Below are positions 24,932-36,582 of a DNA stretch of 64,000 nucleotides, one piece after another (position 1 is the stretch's first letter; the number at the start of each line of letters is the position of its first letter). A program made the translations under genes and the position numbers. The notes under the pieces are model-generated. The model was not told the origin of the DNA. It saw only the letters and a program-made list of their open reading frames with translations, and did no database searches. The DNA is from Desmodesmus armatus (taxonomy: Eukaryota > Chlorophyta > Chlorophyceae > Sphaeropleales > Scenedesmaceae). Where the stretch lies: NCBI GenBank assembly GCA_007449985.2, contig VIIQ02000641.1, positions 124,001 through 188,000 of the forward strand. The letters are read 5' to 3'.

Positions 24932-27433
24932 TGGCTGTGGACCAGGTTGTGGGGCATGTCTGGCTTGCACCTGATGCGGACAATGTGGACCGCAGCCCCT
25001 CACACGCCATGCTTGTGTACCTGCTGGCGCGTGGGGCGTGGCCGGGGTTTTTCTACAAGGGTGCAGATGGGCGATACCAGTTTGTGTGGAGCCCACCCCG
25101 GACGGAGCAGGATTGGCAGCGCACTGTGCAGTCTGTGTTGCTGGCGCGTCCTAAGCATGCATGGAGTGGTGTGAGGGAGTCTCCTGTTTTTGTGGGTGTC
25201 CCACCTGGGCCAGATGAGCACTTGTTTGCAGGCAACTCGGTGCCGTGGCTGGACGAGTCTGCTGCGTGTACTCTCATCAAGTCAGCGGGTGCTGCTTTGG
25301 GCATGAACGGGAAGCTGTTGGCCCCGTATTCCTTTAGGAAGAGCATGGCCACAGCTGCTGTGAATACCCCGGAGCCAGATACTATGAAGATCCTGGCGAC
25401 GACGTTGAAGCACATGGATTTGAATACGACGTTAAACCATTACGTCGATTTCACATATCCAAAGGATTCTTTCTCTGTGGTGCATCGGGAGGAGTCCCGC
25501 AAGGACCTGCCTGGCCCGTCTGGCAGGCTTCAACATAGGATCACCCACGGGGCTGGTGGGCTGATTGGCGCTGTAGTGCAGGTCGCTGGGTGTGATCCGG
25601 TGCTAGAGCGGGAGAGCTTGGCCAGTCATTTGACTCACATGTCAGGGGCCCCCACTCGACGGCCCTCTGAAGCCGTTCGGCGGCGGCGGGCACACATTCT
25701 GACACACACGGCGGACGCCCTGTACAGGGAGGACGCTGCTGCCCTTGATGTGCTGGACCCCTGTGCTTCTGAGGTGCAGCGCCCTCGCGAGGACGACGGC
25801 TGGGCGCAGCAGCTGCAGGGCACACCTGTAGGGCCTTATGTAGAGGCGCTTGTTCTGGGGGTGTTTGGGTTCGATGCTGGTAGGCGGCGGCTTGGCTTGC
25901 CTGTTTGTGCTGTGTCTGAGGGGCCGTGTGTGGCTAGGGTGCACAAGGTCGTGCACCGTCTGTCTCCTGACACCTGCTGGGAGGTGTATGTGTGTTCTGG
26001 GTGTGGGACCACCTTCCCAAAATGCGCTGCTGCCAAGCAGCATGTCAAGAACTGTCAGGGGGCAGGTGCTGACGAGGGTGGTGAGGGGTCCTGGGAGATC
26101 AAGCAACGGCGGGGGATGTTCGGCTTTTGGCAGCAGCCGCATATTGAGGCCATAGTGCAGTGCTGGGTGGTGCTGCGACTGTGGCAGGAGCCTGAGCTGG
26201 ATTTTGCATGGCTGTATCGCTGCCACGGTGCTCGCCTGCATGCGGCCGTGGCTAATGCTGTCTGCGCTTGTCCCACTGTGTTGACACGGGCAGACGTGTG
26301 CTGTGCAGTTCACATGCTGCACGGCAACTACTTCCATGTGGTGCATGGCGCACCCCCACACCTGGGTACTGCTCCCAAAGGGATGGCTGTGTTCAAGTCA
26401 GGGTTGACCCCGACGCCGATGCTGCCTGGTGAGGTGTTTCCTACAGGTTGTGGTGGGCTGGGTGGGCCATTCAGGCAGTGTCCTGACGCAGCTGGTACCT
26501 CGGGGGGTGGGGGAGGGGTCGCCAATCAGCCTGGTTCTGGGGGAAGCCCTTCTGGGGCTGGGCAGGCAGGTGGGAGTGCTGACCCTATGCGTGTGTACAT
26601 GCGTGGCCTGCCATGGAACCCTGATAACGTTCCAGGTGCTGCCGCAGCACGGCCGGGTGGCGGTCCTGCAGCCAGCGCGCGCAGGCTGTTGCTGCTTCGT
26701 GTGGCCGTGGGGCATCCCAGCGCTTCATTGCAGAGTCATTTAAGAGCCCTGCCTGGTGCTTCTGCGCAGGAAGTGCATGTTGTTGACCTTGTTGGCAGCA
26801 GGCTGGCCGTCGCTGCGGCTATGGGTGATGACAGTGACAGCTCAGCTGTGTTGCTGGATGCGATGGATGCAGGCTCCATTCTGCCCATAGCGTTGCAAGA
26901 CACCATGCATGGAGTATCTGTGGGTCCCAATGCCATGATAGTGGTGCTTGACTGGGGGCTGTCTGCTGGCGAGGTCGACTCAGTGGGGAGGCACTTCGGG
27001 GTGCTCCCCCAGCATCGGCATGTGGCTGATCTGCCTGTGCTGCCAGTCTCGTACATGGTCTGCCAAGGCATGTCCCCGTGCTGTTCTTTGACGGCCGTGC
27101 AGGCCTGGGTTGCTGCACGTTGCAGCATCTCTGGTCTGCCGGCTAACTGTGGCAGTGATCAGCAGGTCGCCCTTTATGTGCAGGCTGCAGGCAGGTTTCT
27201 GCAGGACTGGGCTGGTGGGGCTGGGGTGGGCAGGTGGGCAGCTGATGATGGGGCTCGTGTGGCTGCTTTTGTTGGCATGCAACTGGCGCCTGCTGCCGTG
27301 CTGGCCGCTCAGAAGGCAGTCGGCATGCACCTGCTGGGGTTGACGGCTGAACAGTTGGGCATGCTGGCTGCCATGTGGAACATGAAGCCTGGTGAGGGGA
27401 AGTGGTTGCATGCCAGTGGGATCATTGGCGGGG
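24927..27433 (+). CDS. Tyrosine recombinase second half, C2HC zinc finger and unknown region
   Basis: Frame 1 continues the recombinase. YSFRKSMATAA at 25,327-25,359 corresponds to the HxxR box with Tyr in place of His (Arg codon 25,336-25,338). LKHMDLNTTLNHY supplies the probable nucleophile Tyr at 25,441-25,443. A C2HC-type finger follows at 25,990-26,055: CSGC, then HVKNC. A region of about 450 residues of unknown function, with a Gly/Ser-rich linker near 26,500-26,600, leads to the helicase. The frame ends inside the helicase Walker A motif: it reads SGIIGG and then runs out of register at the G4 run 27,430-27,433. Recombinase, zinc finger and helicase in one chain suggest that a single element protein binds, unwinds and joins DNA. 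Confidence 0.7.
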
Positions 27434-29219
27434 CAAGACCACCTCCTATGAGGCGTTCATGGCCATGGCTCACACCGTGCCTGGCTGGTCTGTAGTGGCG
27501 ACTGCACAGACCAATGCGGGCACGCTTGCTGTCAATGGGGACAAGTGTCTGGAGGCTTTGCTGGAGATCTCGTACATTCGAGATCGTCTGGTGTACTTCT
27601 TGTCTGATAAGGAGGGACATGAGTTTACTGATCCCATCACTTTGTCTCACGTGATCATGTATTTGTGCAATCCTGATGTGCGTGCCAAGTTGGATGAGAA
27701 GCTGGCTCCCTTGACGCACCTCATCATTGACGAGGTGTCTCAGGTGAACAAGCAGTTGATGACACTTGTCATTATCGTGGTCATGCTGGTGAAGCCTCAG
27801 CTGAATGTTGTGATTGGCGGTGATGCTCGGCAGATCCCATGTCCGCCTGAGTATCGGGGTTCGCCACATGCTTTTTTCTTCGAGAGTGCGCTGTGGGACC
27901 TGTTGGGTGTGAGGTTTTGTGAGGTCACTCAGTACTTGAGGGACCCTGCGATCGCTCCCATTGTGCAGGCCCTGGCTGATGGGCAGAACACGCCTGTTGT
28001 GTACCATCACCTGCTCCCGCGGTTCGAGGATGAGCCTGGTGTTGTGGTGCCTCTGGGAGCCACTAGGCTTTACGTGTTTGCGAAGAACAGAGATCGGAAT
28101 GACTGGAATGCGCAGGCATTTGCGTCTGGCATGCTGGCTGCTGGGAGCCCACCCACTCGCATCCCTTGGTTTGTGGGGACCCCGCCCAACCACCGCCGTG
28201 ACAAAGTGTATCTCAAGGCGTTCTATCACACGCTGGAAATGATTGAATGCTCTGTGCTCCGCAACTGTGGGTTGGAACCTGGTACGGAGGGGTTCCACTG
28301 CAACCCTTGGTTGGATGCTTTTCAGGGTATGCGGGTGATTTTCTCTCATTCCTGCGAGTGCTTTCAGCATGTGCAGCACGCACCTGGCAGCACTGTCACG
28401 AGCGGCCCTCGCGTGCAGGTGGGGAAGGGGCAGCTGGGCGAGGTTGTGGGGTTTGAGGAGGTGCCCTCTGTTGAGTTTCATAAGTGGCTGGCGTCGAATG
28501 TGCAGCCTGGGGCTGTGGGGTGGGGGTGCAGTTATGGGATGCATTCGGGGAGGCTCGTATGTGACAGTCACAACGGGCGCAGCGATGCACACGGTGCTGC
28601 TGGTGAGGCAGGCGCTGCTGAGGCTGCTGCTGTGTTCTGGCCGGTGGTCACCTTCCGCGACAAGCATGGCAAAGTAGCACGTGTGTTTGTGCCGCACATC
28701 ACTGTTCGTGAGAGCCGCTGGCGTGGCGTGGCTAAGGCCACCGCTGCTGTTGCTTTTGTGCCCCTGCACTATGGCTATCATAGCCATTGACTGGCAGTCA
28801 ATTGCCAGCAGATGCAGGGCATGACCATCAAGGATCGTCTGCTGTACCTTGTGGCAGACATCACGTCTGGGTACTGGCTGCAGGGGCTGGCAGCAGTCAT
28901 GGTCACCAGGACCACTGAGCTGGCGCGGTTGATTTTCAAGGTCCCTGTTTACATCTGGGCACGGAAGAAGCGGAACTGGTTTTTGGTGTACCCACCTGTG
29001 CTTGCATGGTTGCGAAAGTGCCGGCAGTCCGGCTTTGCATCGGGGCATGGTGCAGTTGTGCAGGATGTCGATTGGAGCTCACGCGGGCAGCGTGTGTGGG
29101 CCAAGGTTGTGGAACTGCAGCACTGCACACTGGATGAGTTGGGGGGGTCGCAAGCAAAGCTGCAGGAATTGGAGGCTGACTTCCATGCAGCAGGTGGCGT
29201 CAAGGCTGTGGGGTGCTAA
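27430..29219 (+). CDS. Pif1-like SF1 helicase domain, broken by one TGA
   Basis: Frame 3 carries the helicase: motif I ends GKTTSYEAF (just after 27,433), motif II is LIIDEVSQV (about 27,718-27,744), motif III is VVIGGDARQIPCPPE (about 27,810-27,850), and there is an LRDP box near 27,940. The C-terminal motifs QQMQGMTI and AVMVTRTTELARLIF lie at about 28.8-28.95 kb, after an in-frame TGA at 28,788-28,790. Open sequence runs to TAA 29,217-29,219. The DEVSQ and GDxxQ signatures place it with Pif1-type 5'-3' DNA helicases. A one-base addition in the G4 run would rebuild the GxxxxGKT Walker A exactly. As sequenced, no full helicase can be made without recoding. The ancestral codon at the TGA may have been CGA (Arg). 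Confidence 0.8.
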
Positions 29220-32200
29220 GCATGCAGGATGCAGGTGTTCAAAGGGTGTGTGGGTGTGCTTAAGAATGCACAGGACTGGGGGTGTGGTTTGGGTGTGTTG
29301 TGCTGTTGCAATGGCACACATGGAGGAGGCGCATGCTTGTTTGTGAAAGACACTGAGCTGGCGCAATTTTGCAGGATGTTGGCTGCAACACTCGCAGGTC
29401 GTGTGCCACACTGTTTCCCCGCCAAGAGGTTGCAGGATTATGCAGGCTTTCGCAGGTTGCATATCTTGAGCGGCTGTGTGCTTGTTCATGCATGACTAAT
29501 GTCTGTAACTGAGTGTTCGTGTGGTGCGCGTTGATTTTGGTGTGTAGTTGGCCACTGTTGATGTGGGTGTACAGTGTGCAACTGCTGTCTTGCCGCACAG
29601 CGCGTTACTGTTGTGTTGCTTCAGGTGTACAGTGGGTTACTGCTGTGGCCGCTGTCTTTATTATGCACAGTGCGTTACTGTTCCGTTGCTTTGGGTGCAT
29701 AGTGGGTGTTGCTGTGGGTGTACAGTGTGTTACTGCTGTTTGATGCACAGTGTGTCACTGTTGTGTTGGGTCAGGTGCACTGCTGTAAGTGATGTCTTGA
29801 TGCACAGTGGGTCACTGCTGTGTTGATGTTGTTGTTGGTGTTCAGTGTGTGACTGCGTTGCAGTTGCACTTACGCAGGTAACTGGGCAATATTCTGCAAT
29901 CTGGACTGGGTCGGGGCCGGCCATGGCAGCTGGCCAAACTAGTTGAAGCATGCCCAACTGCTTCTGCATGTGGCACCACACACAGGCTGGAAGGCTTGCA
30001 GTGCAGCAAGTGCCTATAGCTATGGGAGTGGCAGAGTTTTCAGGGGAAGCTCAACGTCAGTGAAAACCCAACGTACAGCATGCTTGATGAACAGTAGACT
30101 GCTGGTCTATGGGAATGCCAAGTTGCACCAGGGGCTGGGTGGGGCTGAATTGATCTGAAATGGGTACAGGGTAGGGTGGAGTTGCTGTGGCAGGATTGGG
30201 CTTCTGAGATCTGACGAGATGCCTGACAGAGATGCCTGACAGAGACCCTCATAGAAATGCCAGACATTGACATTGACATTGACATTGACAGCCCAAACCG
30301 GCCAGGCGGGTCAGCCCAAACCCAGGCGAAAACTTTCTACGCCCACCAGACACCCCCCTTCCCCCTGCATTCTGGCATTCCACCCACTCCAGGCCAACCC
30401 ACACACTCCTGGTCCTATATCAGTTATTTTGGAAAAATCAGTCACCCTCAATAAGAGTCCACCAGTCACTAGCAGCTCGCCTTCAGTGTGAGCACAATGT
30501 TGCTGCGGATGTACCAGCAAGAGGAGCCCAGGCAGAAACCCTACTACTGCCACCATCACCATAAGCCCTACACATTTCCCTGATACCCCAGCCTGGTGGT
30601 TTCTTTGATGGGGCTGAAGTGCACGTTTGTGGGGTAGTGTAGGGTTCCACGGTCCACAGCCGTCCACGCCCAGGCCCATCGAAGGATGCAAAGCTGGGGT
30701 GGGCACGTCTTAGGGTTTTGGTGTCTGGAATAGGGTTTCTGGATTGGCAGAGCCCCTACGGACAGTTTATAACTTTGGGGGGGGGGGTTGCAGGGGGCAG
30801 GTACTAGGGTTGAGATTTATTTGTAAGCACGACACGGCATACCAGACAACAGAAAACATGGTTTGCAAGAACTTGCTCAATGTAGAATGCCAGGGTGGCA
30901 GGATGGGGACTTGGGGAAATTCAGATAAGTAAAGCTGGAGTGACCTGGACAGGGTGGAATGGGATTGAGTGCGTAGATTGCCAGAATGGCAGGCTGGGAT
31001 ACTTAACCCTTTAAGGGCGGGCTCACTGAGCCCGGCGGGTATTTTTGGCCCCAAGACCCCTTGGATGCGAAATGCAATGACTTTGGCCACACTGGGCCAG
31101 TTGGAGTCAAACCTGGACCAGGGGTCAACATGACGATGCTGCTGCGCGCAAAACATGCTGATGCGCGCTGGCCGTTCTCAGGCGTGGTCAGCTCATAATA
31201 AAGCTTCAATGTCAACCCAAAGGTTGACCAGTCAAAGGGTCCAAGTGGTTGGTGTATTGCGTCTCCCTGGCGACATCCCGCACCCGCAGCAAGGCTCAAG
31301 AAGATGCATACATATGTCAGTCGTCCCGATAAAGCGTGCAAAGGCCTCAATCCCATATATACTGCTGCTCTCACGAGCCAGGTTGACCAGTGGGAAAGAA
31401 AGGTCAAATCGGTGACAGCAGCGACCACGATACAAGCTGTGTATGTTTCAGATACACTTTTATACTTATTGCGTATGCCCCCCGTGTTGGTTTCCAGCAC
31501 ACGTTGCACCACTGCTGATGTACATCTCGACGTCAATAAGTGATTGCGCATGGATACGTGCGCGCACGATCAAAAGCGCATGTAATACTGTAATGAAACA
31601 TCTTGGGCACTCACAATCTGTGCTCTGATTGTCCAAAAACCAAGTAGGCGCAAATATATAGTCTTGCAAACCTTTGTGCCAAAAAATGGGCCTCCCGCAA
31701 GGATTGCTGACATTCTGGTAACACTCAGAGCAAAATATCGGGGTATTGTCACTTTCTCGATCAGTGAGCCTCTCAGTTACCGTACCACACAGGCAGTCGT
31801 GGGTGTCAAGCACTCTACATGTGTACAGGCACACCACTCTGTGGTCATGATCATTTGTGAAGCTGCAGGCAACGCAACGTAAAGCACCACAAGGAGTGTG
31901 TGCATTCATGCAGACCCTGTACAATGGTGCAATCAGATAGTTTCTTGTCAGACATTGCCTGGCACGTTCTGAACTGTTCCCGGCCTTGTGTGGTGTCTGT
32001 CTGCTGCTGTATCGTGGCGCTTGTCATGCATGTGCACAACGTCTTCCTATTGCTGGCTTGGCAACAGTGAGTGAGTCCAAACGTTGTGATCGCTGCGGGC
32101 TTGCAGTCACTGAGTCTATTGAGTGAGTCCACTGAGTCTATTGCTGGCTTGGCAACAGTGAGTGAGTCCAAACGTTGTGATCGCTGCGAGTCACTGACTG

Positions 32201-32820
32201 TCACTGAGTCTGTACAAACAAAAGGATGCGTGCAGCGTGGACAGCTTAGAGAAGCGCGGAGCTCAAACAGGTTTGACATTGCCAAAAAAATCTCCCTCTC
32301 TTTCTTTGAGGCTTTGTGGCACACGAGTGCCGAACTTCCGGTAGTTCTCACGGTACCGTTTATTATATTAGGGTAAACCACAAACCTAAGGGAGTTAGGG
32401 ATCATCTGAAAGTGACACAGGGAGTTGTAATGTCAGGCTCTCAAAATGCTCCCACCCCTGGGGGCATTGACTGGGAGGCTCAAGCTGAGAAATGCCCCAT
32501 GCTCCTCCCCACCCCGCGGCCCCAAACTGCTTTGTGTCAAGGCATCCTGCAGTCTTGGCAGCTGGCTCCCTGCAAGCAGGAGTAGTAAGGGTTCCCTTAC
32601 TACCCCTGCCTGCAAGGCCCAATGCCCCCACCCCTGGGGGCAAGCTCTTGAGCTCCAAATCACCCACCCCCTGCCCAGGTTTTAGGCTGATAATTGGTGC
32701 TGCTGTGTCCCTTGCTGACGAACCCCTCCCGCCCCTTCCTTTATAGGCTGTTTCCGCAATCGAACCCTCCCCCTTATCCCGTTTAGGCTCGGCGTCATCC
32801 CCCTGGGGTCTGAGGCTTGT
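29220..32820. other. Non-coding stretch with several simple repeats
   Basis: No gene recognised. Visible structure: degenerate cagtg(t/c)gttactg repeats at about 29,560-29,850; a (gacatt)4 tract at 30,262-30,287; the foldback repeat at 30,519-30,830; a 90-bp spaced duplication containing attgctggcttggcaacagtg at about 32,051 and 32,141. A Cys-rich minus ORF (31,924-31,466) and a Pro-rich one (32,898-32,395) have no recognised family. Confidence 0.5.
30519..30830 (+). mobile_element. Foldback MITE-like repeat, copy 1
   Basis: Homologous to 46,333-46,660. Terminal parts are (a)g(g)cagaaaccctac on the left and agggtttctgga on the right. Inside are an inverted pair around ggtttctttgatg/catcgaaggatg and the cacggtccacagccgtc block. 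Similarity continues past the right end through agcccctacggacagttta and a poly-G tract, so the repeated unit is larger than the foldback core. Confidence 0.6.
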
Positions 32821-32829
32821 GGTGGACCC

Positions 32830-33800
32830 ACTATACCGGGTACCGTATACCGGGTGTACGGTATAACAGTTGAAATGTACATTCAGAACAACATACATAC
32901 TTTTATTGTATATTGGCCTTTACAACGGCCATCAGGCATCGGGACAAGGACGGATCCGCTGCAAGGCACCTGACTTACAAGGCATATATGGCAAGATCGG
33001 CCAAAAAACTTCCGCTATGTTTCGGGTTATATGGCTTCAATGTATGCCTTGTTTTTAGGGTGAACCCGGTACACCCTGTCTCTGTGGGGGGGGGGGGGTG
33101 AGCAAGGGACGGAATAAGTTTGGAAGCAGCTCAGGGTCTGGTAGCAACCGAGGTCTGGACTGCTCTGGCAAAGTCTGCAGGGAAACTTTGGAGCACTTGC
33201 CGTGAAATCCAGGATCCGTATTCAGGGCCCCTGGGGGGTGACCCGTGACACTGTGTTACATTTTCGTGTGGAGCGTTTTGCAAAGTTTACATAAATGCAA
33301 AAAAACGGGGCGTACCGGGTTCAGTAAAACGCTAGCCTCGGCCTGATTCTAACAACTATGTTGTCGTGCGCTCAGTGGCCCCCCTACGGGCGAACTGCTT
33401 CCCTGCCGTTCTAGGCTGTTTTCGCAAACGACCTGCCCTCTTCCGGTAAAGCTTGGCCTCTTGTTCCGTTTTCGCCTTCGGGCGATTCGAGAACCCCTTG
33501 GACAGTGGAGAGTTGGGACGCGCAGTGTGCCTCGCAAAGGCAGCTGGTCATATGCATAACACGAAGAGAGGGCCGGCCACGCCCCTCACACAGCACCATG
33601 CACACAAGCAAAGCTTCTTCAAGCCCCCGGGCCTCGGTTTCGAGACTGTGCGCTCAGGCAGTGTTATATTCGTTGGCCTCAGCATTTGCTGTTGTCATCC
33701 TGCTTGTGACCGTCAGCCATTCCAACTCTCTCTACACCTCAGCTAGTTCCATCAGCTTTGGTGGCAGGAAGGGCTCTTTCAACGGGGCCACAAGCAACTC
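32830..33800 (+). repeat. Leader repeat, copy 1 (upstream region plus 5' coding end of STELLO gene)
   Basis: Inverted homologue of about 51,490-50,470. It covers a transposon-like segment (catcgggacaaggacggatccgct, ending agggtgaacccggtac), about 0.5 kb upstream of the ATG, and the first 69 codons. Both copies share accgggttcagtaaaacgct, ttcgcaaacgacctgccct and gagagggccggccacgcc. Differences are scattered substitutions and poly-G length. Confidence 0.85.
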
Positions 33801-34721
33801 TGGTGTGTCTGGCAGACTGTTTTCAGGCACCAAGCAGCGCACATACCCTGGCCCCATGCTGTTTCAGGCAGCCGATGCCGTCACAGTGGCTGAGCCAGAC
33901 ACTGGCAGCCAAGGACCAGCACGCAGAAAGTGGGCTGTGTGCACTACTATCTTCAGGCCCTCTGACGCCATTCTGAGGGTGGCTGCATTGCAGGACTGGC
34001 AGTTGGTGGTGGTTGGTGATGAAGGCGGGGCGCCGTTTGCAGTGAACGCTTCTAACACAGTCTTCCTGGATGTGAAAGCCCAGCAGAAGTTGGCAAGCAG
34101 CAAATACGGTGGACTCCTGAGCCTGCTGCCTTGGAAGCACTTTGGACGCAAGAACGTAGGGTACCTGTATGCCATTATGAATGGTGCAGATACAATCTGG
34201 GATTTTGATGACGACAATGTGCTCAAAAAAGCAGTCCAACCTGCTGTGCCTATTAGCAATGTGCAACATGTCAGTGTTGATGCGGCTGCGTGCAAGGCGT
34301 TCAATCCTTACCCCCAGATGGGTGGCCCGTCTGCATCATCACTGCCAGGCTCGGCCCCCTCATGGCCCCGAGGCTTTCCCCTACAGCTGATTAGGCAGCC
34401 CTGCAATGCATCCTTGCAGCCAGGCGACACCAATAAAGTGGCTGTAATGCAGTCCCTGGCTGACAATGATCCAGACGTTGACGGCATTTTCAGGCTGACC
34501 CGTGGAGTGCCCTTCAGCTTTCAAGATGGCAAGCGCGCCACGCTTGTCATCCCACATGGAACATTGACACCATGGAATGCACAGGTGCGTAGGGGCCATG
34601 TGCTGGCCATAAGTTGCACACGCGTTTGCTGAGGGAGACGATGAAAGCAGAGAATGCTGCGTTGCAACCGGCATGTAAGCAGTGTGGTTGCTGCAGGATG
34701 ATATACATCAAGCACTGGCAC

Positions 34722-34788
<67 letters not shown>

Positions 34789-36483
34789 TCTCTCTCTCTC
34801 TCCTCTCTCGTGCTGACCATGCATCTATTTTGTTGTTGCGCAGGCGACACTTGTCCTGCAGCCTGCTCTCTGGGCGTTGCTGCTGCCTGTCACGGTGCGT
34901 GTCCTGAATGCGTGCTGGAGCGTGTGGGCATACAACAACCTTTTGCAGGTCCCTCCTGTCCTCAACGCAGCCTCAACAAGGCTTGACTGATAACTGTGTT
35001 TGACTGCTCTTTCTCCTTCCGTCCAGGTTCACGGGCGTGTCAGTGACATATGGCGCAGCTACATAACACAGAGGCTGCTGTGGGATGTGGGTTACAGTAT
35101 AGCATTTGCACCTCCAATGGTTGATCAGTTCCGGTCACCCCATAACTACCTGGCAGACATGCAGGTGAGCAAGGTGACAGGCACAAAGTCAGCACCATAT
35201 CGTACCGTGGGCAGTCAGGGGGGGGGGACCTACCAGGTGGATAGAAAGTCTAACGCCGCGGCGTCAGTGCGGCATCGACCTGTTACATTTTGGCATCTAG
35301 CATGCTTTGAGCTCCGTGCAAAATGCCCAGCGTGCACAAAAGTTTGCACAGCACTTGTATGAGCCGTTTACAACGTGTGGGCATTTTTGTACAGAAGCTC
35401 CAGTTTTCCAGGGATCGATCAATTGTTTGGCCTGCAGATCCTGACTTCGAATATGGTGTATTTGGGGCCGTCGTCGGAATGCAAACTACATTCATCAATC
35501 CTGAGATCACTGTTGTCCTGAGATCACTCCAGAAAAATGGAAGCATGGTTCTGTGAGTTCACTTTCAGTTCATTCATTTTCTACGTATCTATTATGACTG
35601 TAACATCGACCATCATCAGAGTTTTTGAAACACAAGTTTACAGGCTAAGGAGGGGGGTGTCTGGCCTCGTTTGTTGTTTTCAAAGTGGCGTCCCCAAGTT
35701 GATACACTGCCCCCCTCCCCCACATCACCCTTTGTTGTGGAGTTTTTGTACCGCAACTGCTTGTGTACACAGCTATCATTGGTGATCCCAGGGATATGCT
35801 GGCTGGGATGTAGCAACCGCAGCTGTGCCTTGGCAAGTGCAATGTATTCCCTGCATGTATGCAGCCTTTGCCAGTGGTTGCAGCATTCTTCTGCTGATGG
35901 TTTGAAGCTGGACATGTCCCTTGCCTTGTCCCTTCTGCTGTCGTCCTCAGGCTGAGGAGCACCTGTACTACAGGTCTGGCCAGCTGGTGACTCTGCTGCA
36001 GAACTGGCAAGGCAAGGCACCAACCCTTGCTGGGAGGTTTGAGGAGTTGATGATTGAGATGTATGAGCGCGAGTATGTGGGGTACGAGGTATGTGCAAAT
36101 TCCATGTTGGCCGCTAGTGCGCCACCTGGCGGATTACATGCCTTGTGCAGTCCGATTACCAGGCACACAGCAACATAGTACAGCTGCTGTGCCCTTACTA
36201 CGTCAGGCTGACGGCTGTGCTGGCTTCTTGTTACCAATGAACGCTCTCAGAGCGTTCTTGGCAAGAAAGCTTCCAAGAGTTGGGAGCACCAGGCAGCGGC
36301 ATGGCTCATGATATAACGATGGATGGATCAGAACAGTTGGAGTAGACAATGTCTGAAACCGTCGTGCAGCAGCTCAGGAGGGACAATAACTTCATCATAT
36401 GATGTCAGGACGTGGAAGGACGAAATGGGGTGTACGGTACTGGGCAAGGTCGCAAATAGCGACAACCACAGTTCACCTGCCTG

Positions 36484-36582
<99 letters not shown>

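Noticed and set aside
28788..28790. Selenocysteine reading of TGA in the helicase
   Set aside because: Pif1 helicases have no selenocysteine at this position, no SECIS-like hairpin was apparent, and other frame damage points to decay.
27402..29219. Helitron identity for the helicase locus
   Set aside because: The helicase is Pif1-like as in Helitrons, but no HUH Rep motif (HxH...YxxxY) was seen, and a tyrosine recombinase is present instead.
30990..31924. piggyBac-like end (ttaaccctttaa) with a Cys-rich ORF
   Set aside because: No matching opposite end with TTAA and no transposase catalytic motif was found.
34521..34907. Poly-(Arg-Glu) and poly-(Ser-Leu) ORFs
   Set aside because: Translation of the (CT)n microsatellite in an intron; the same applies to the (GA)n tract at 52.63-52.72 kb.
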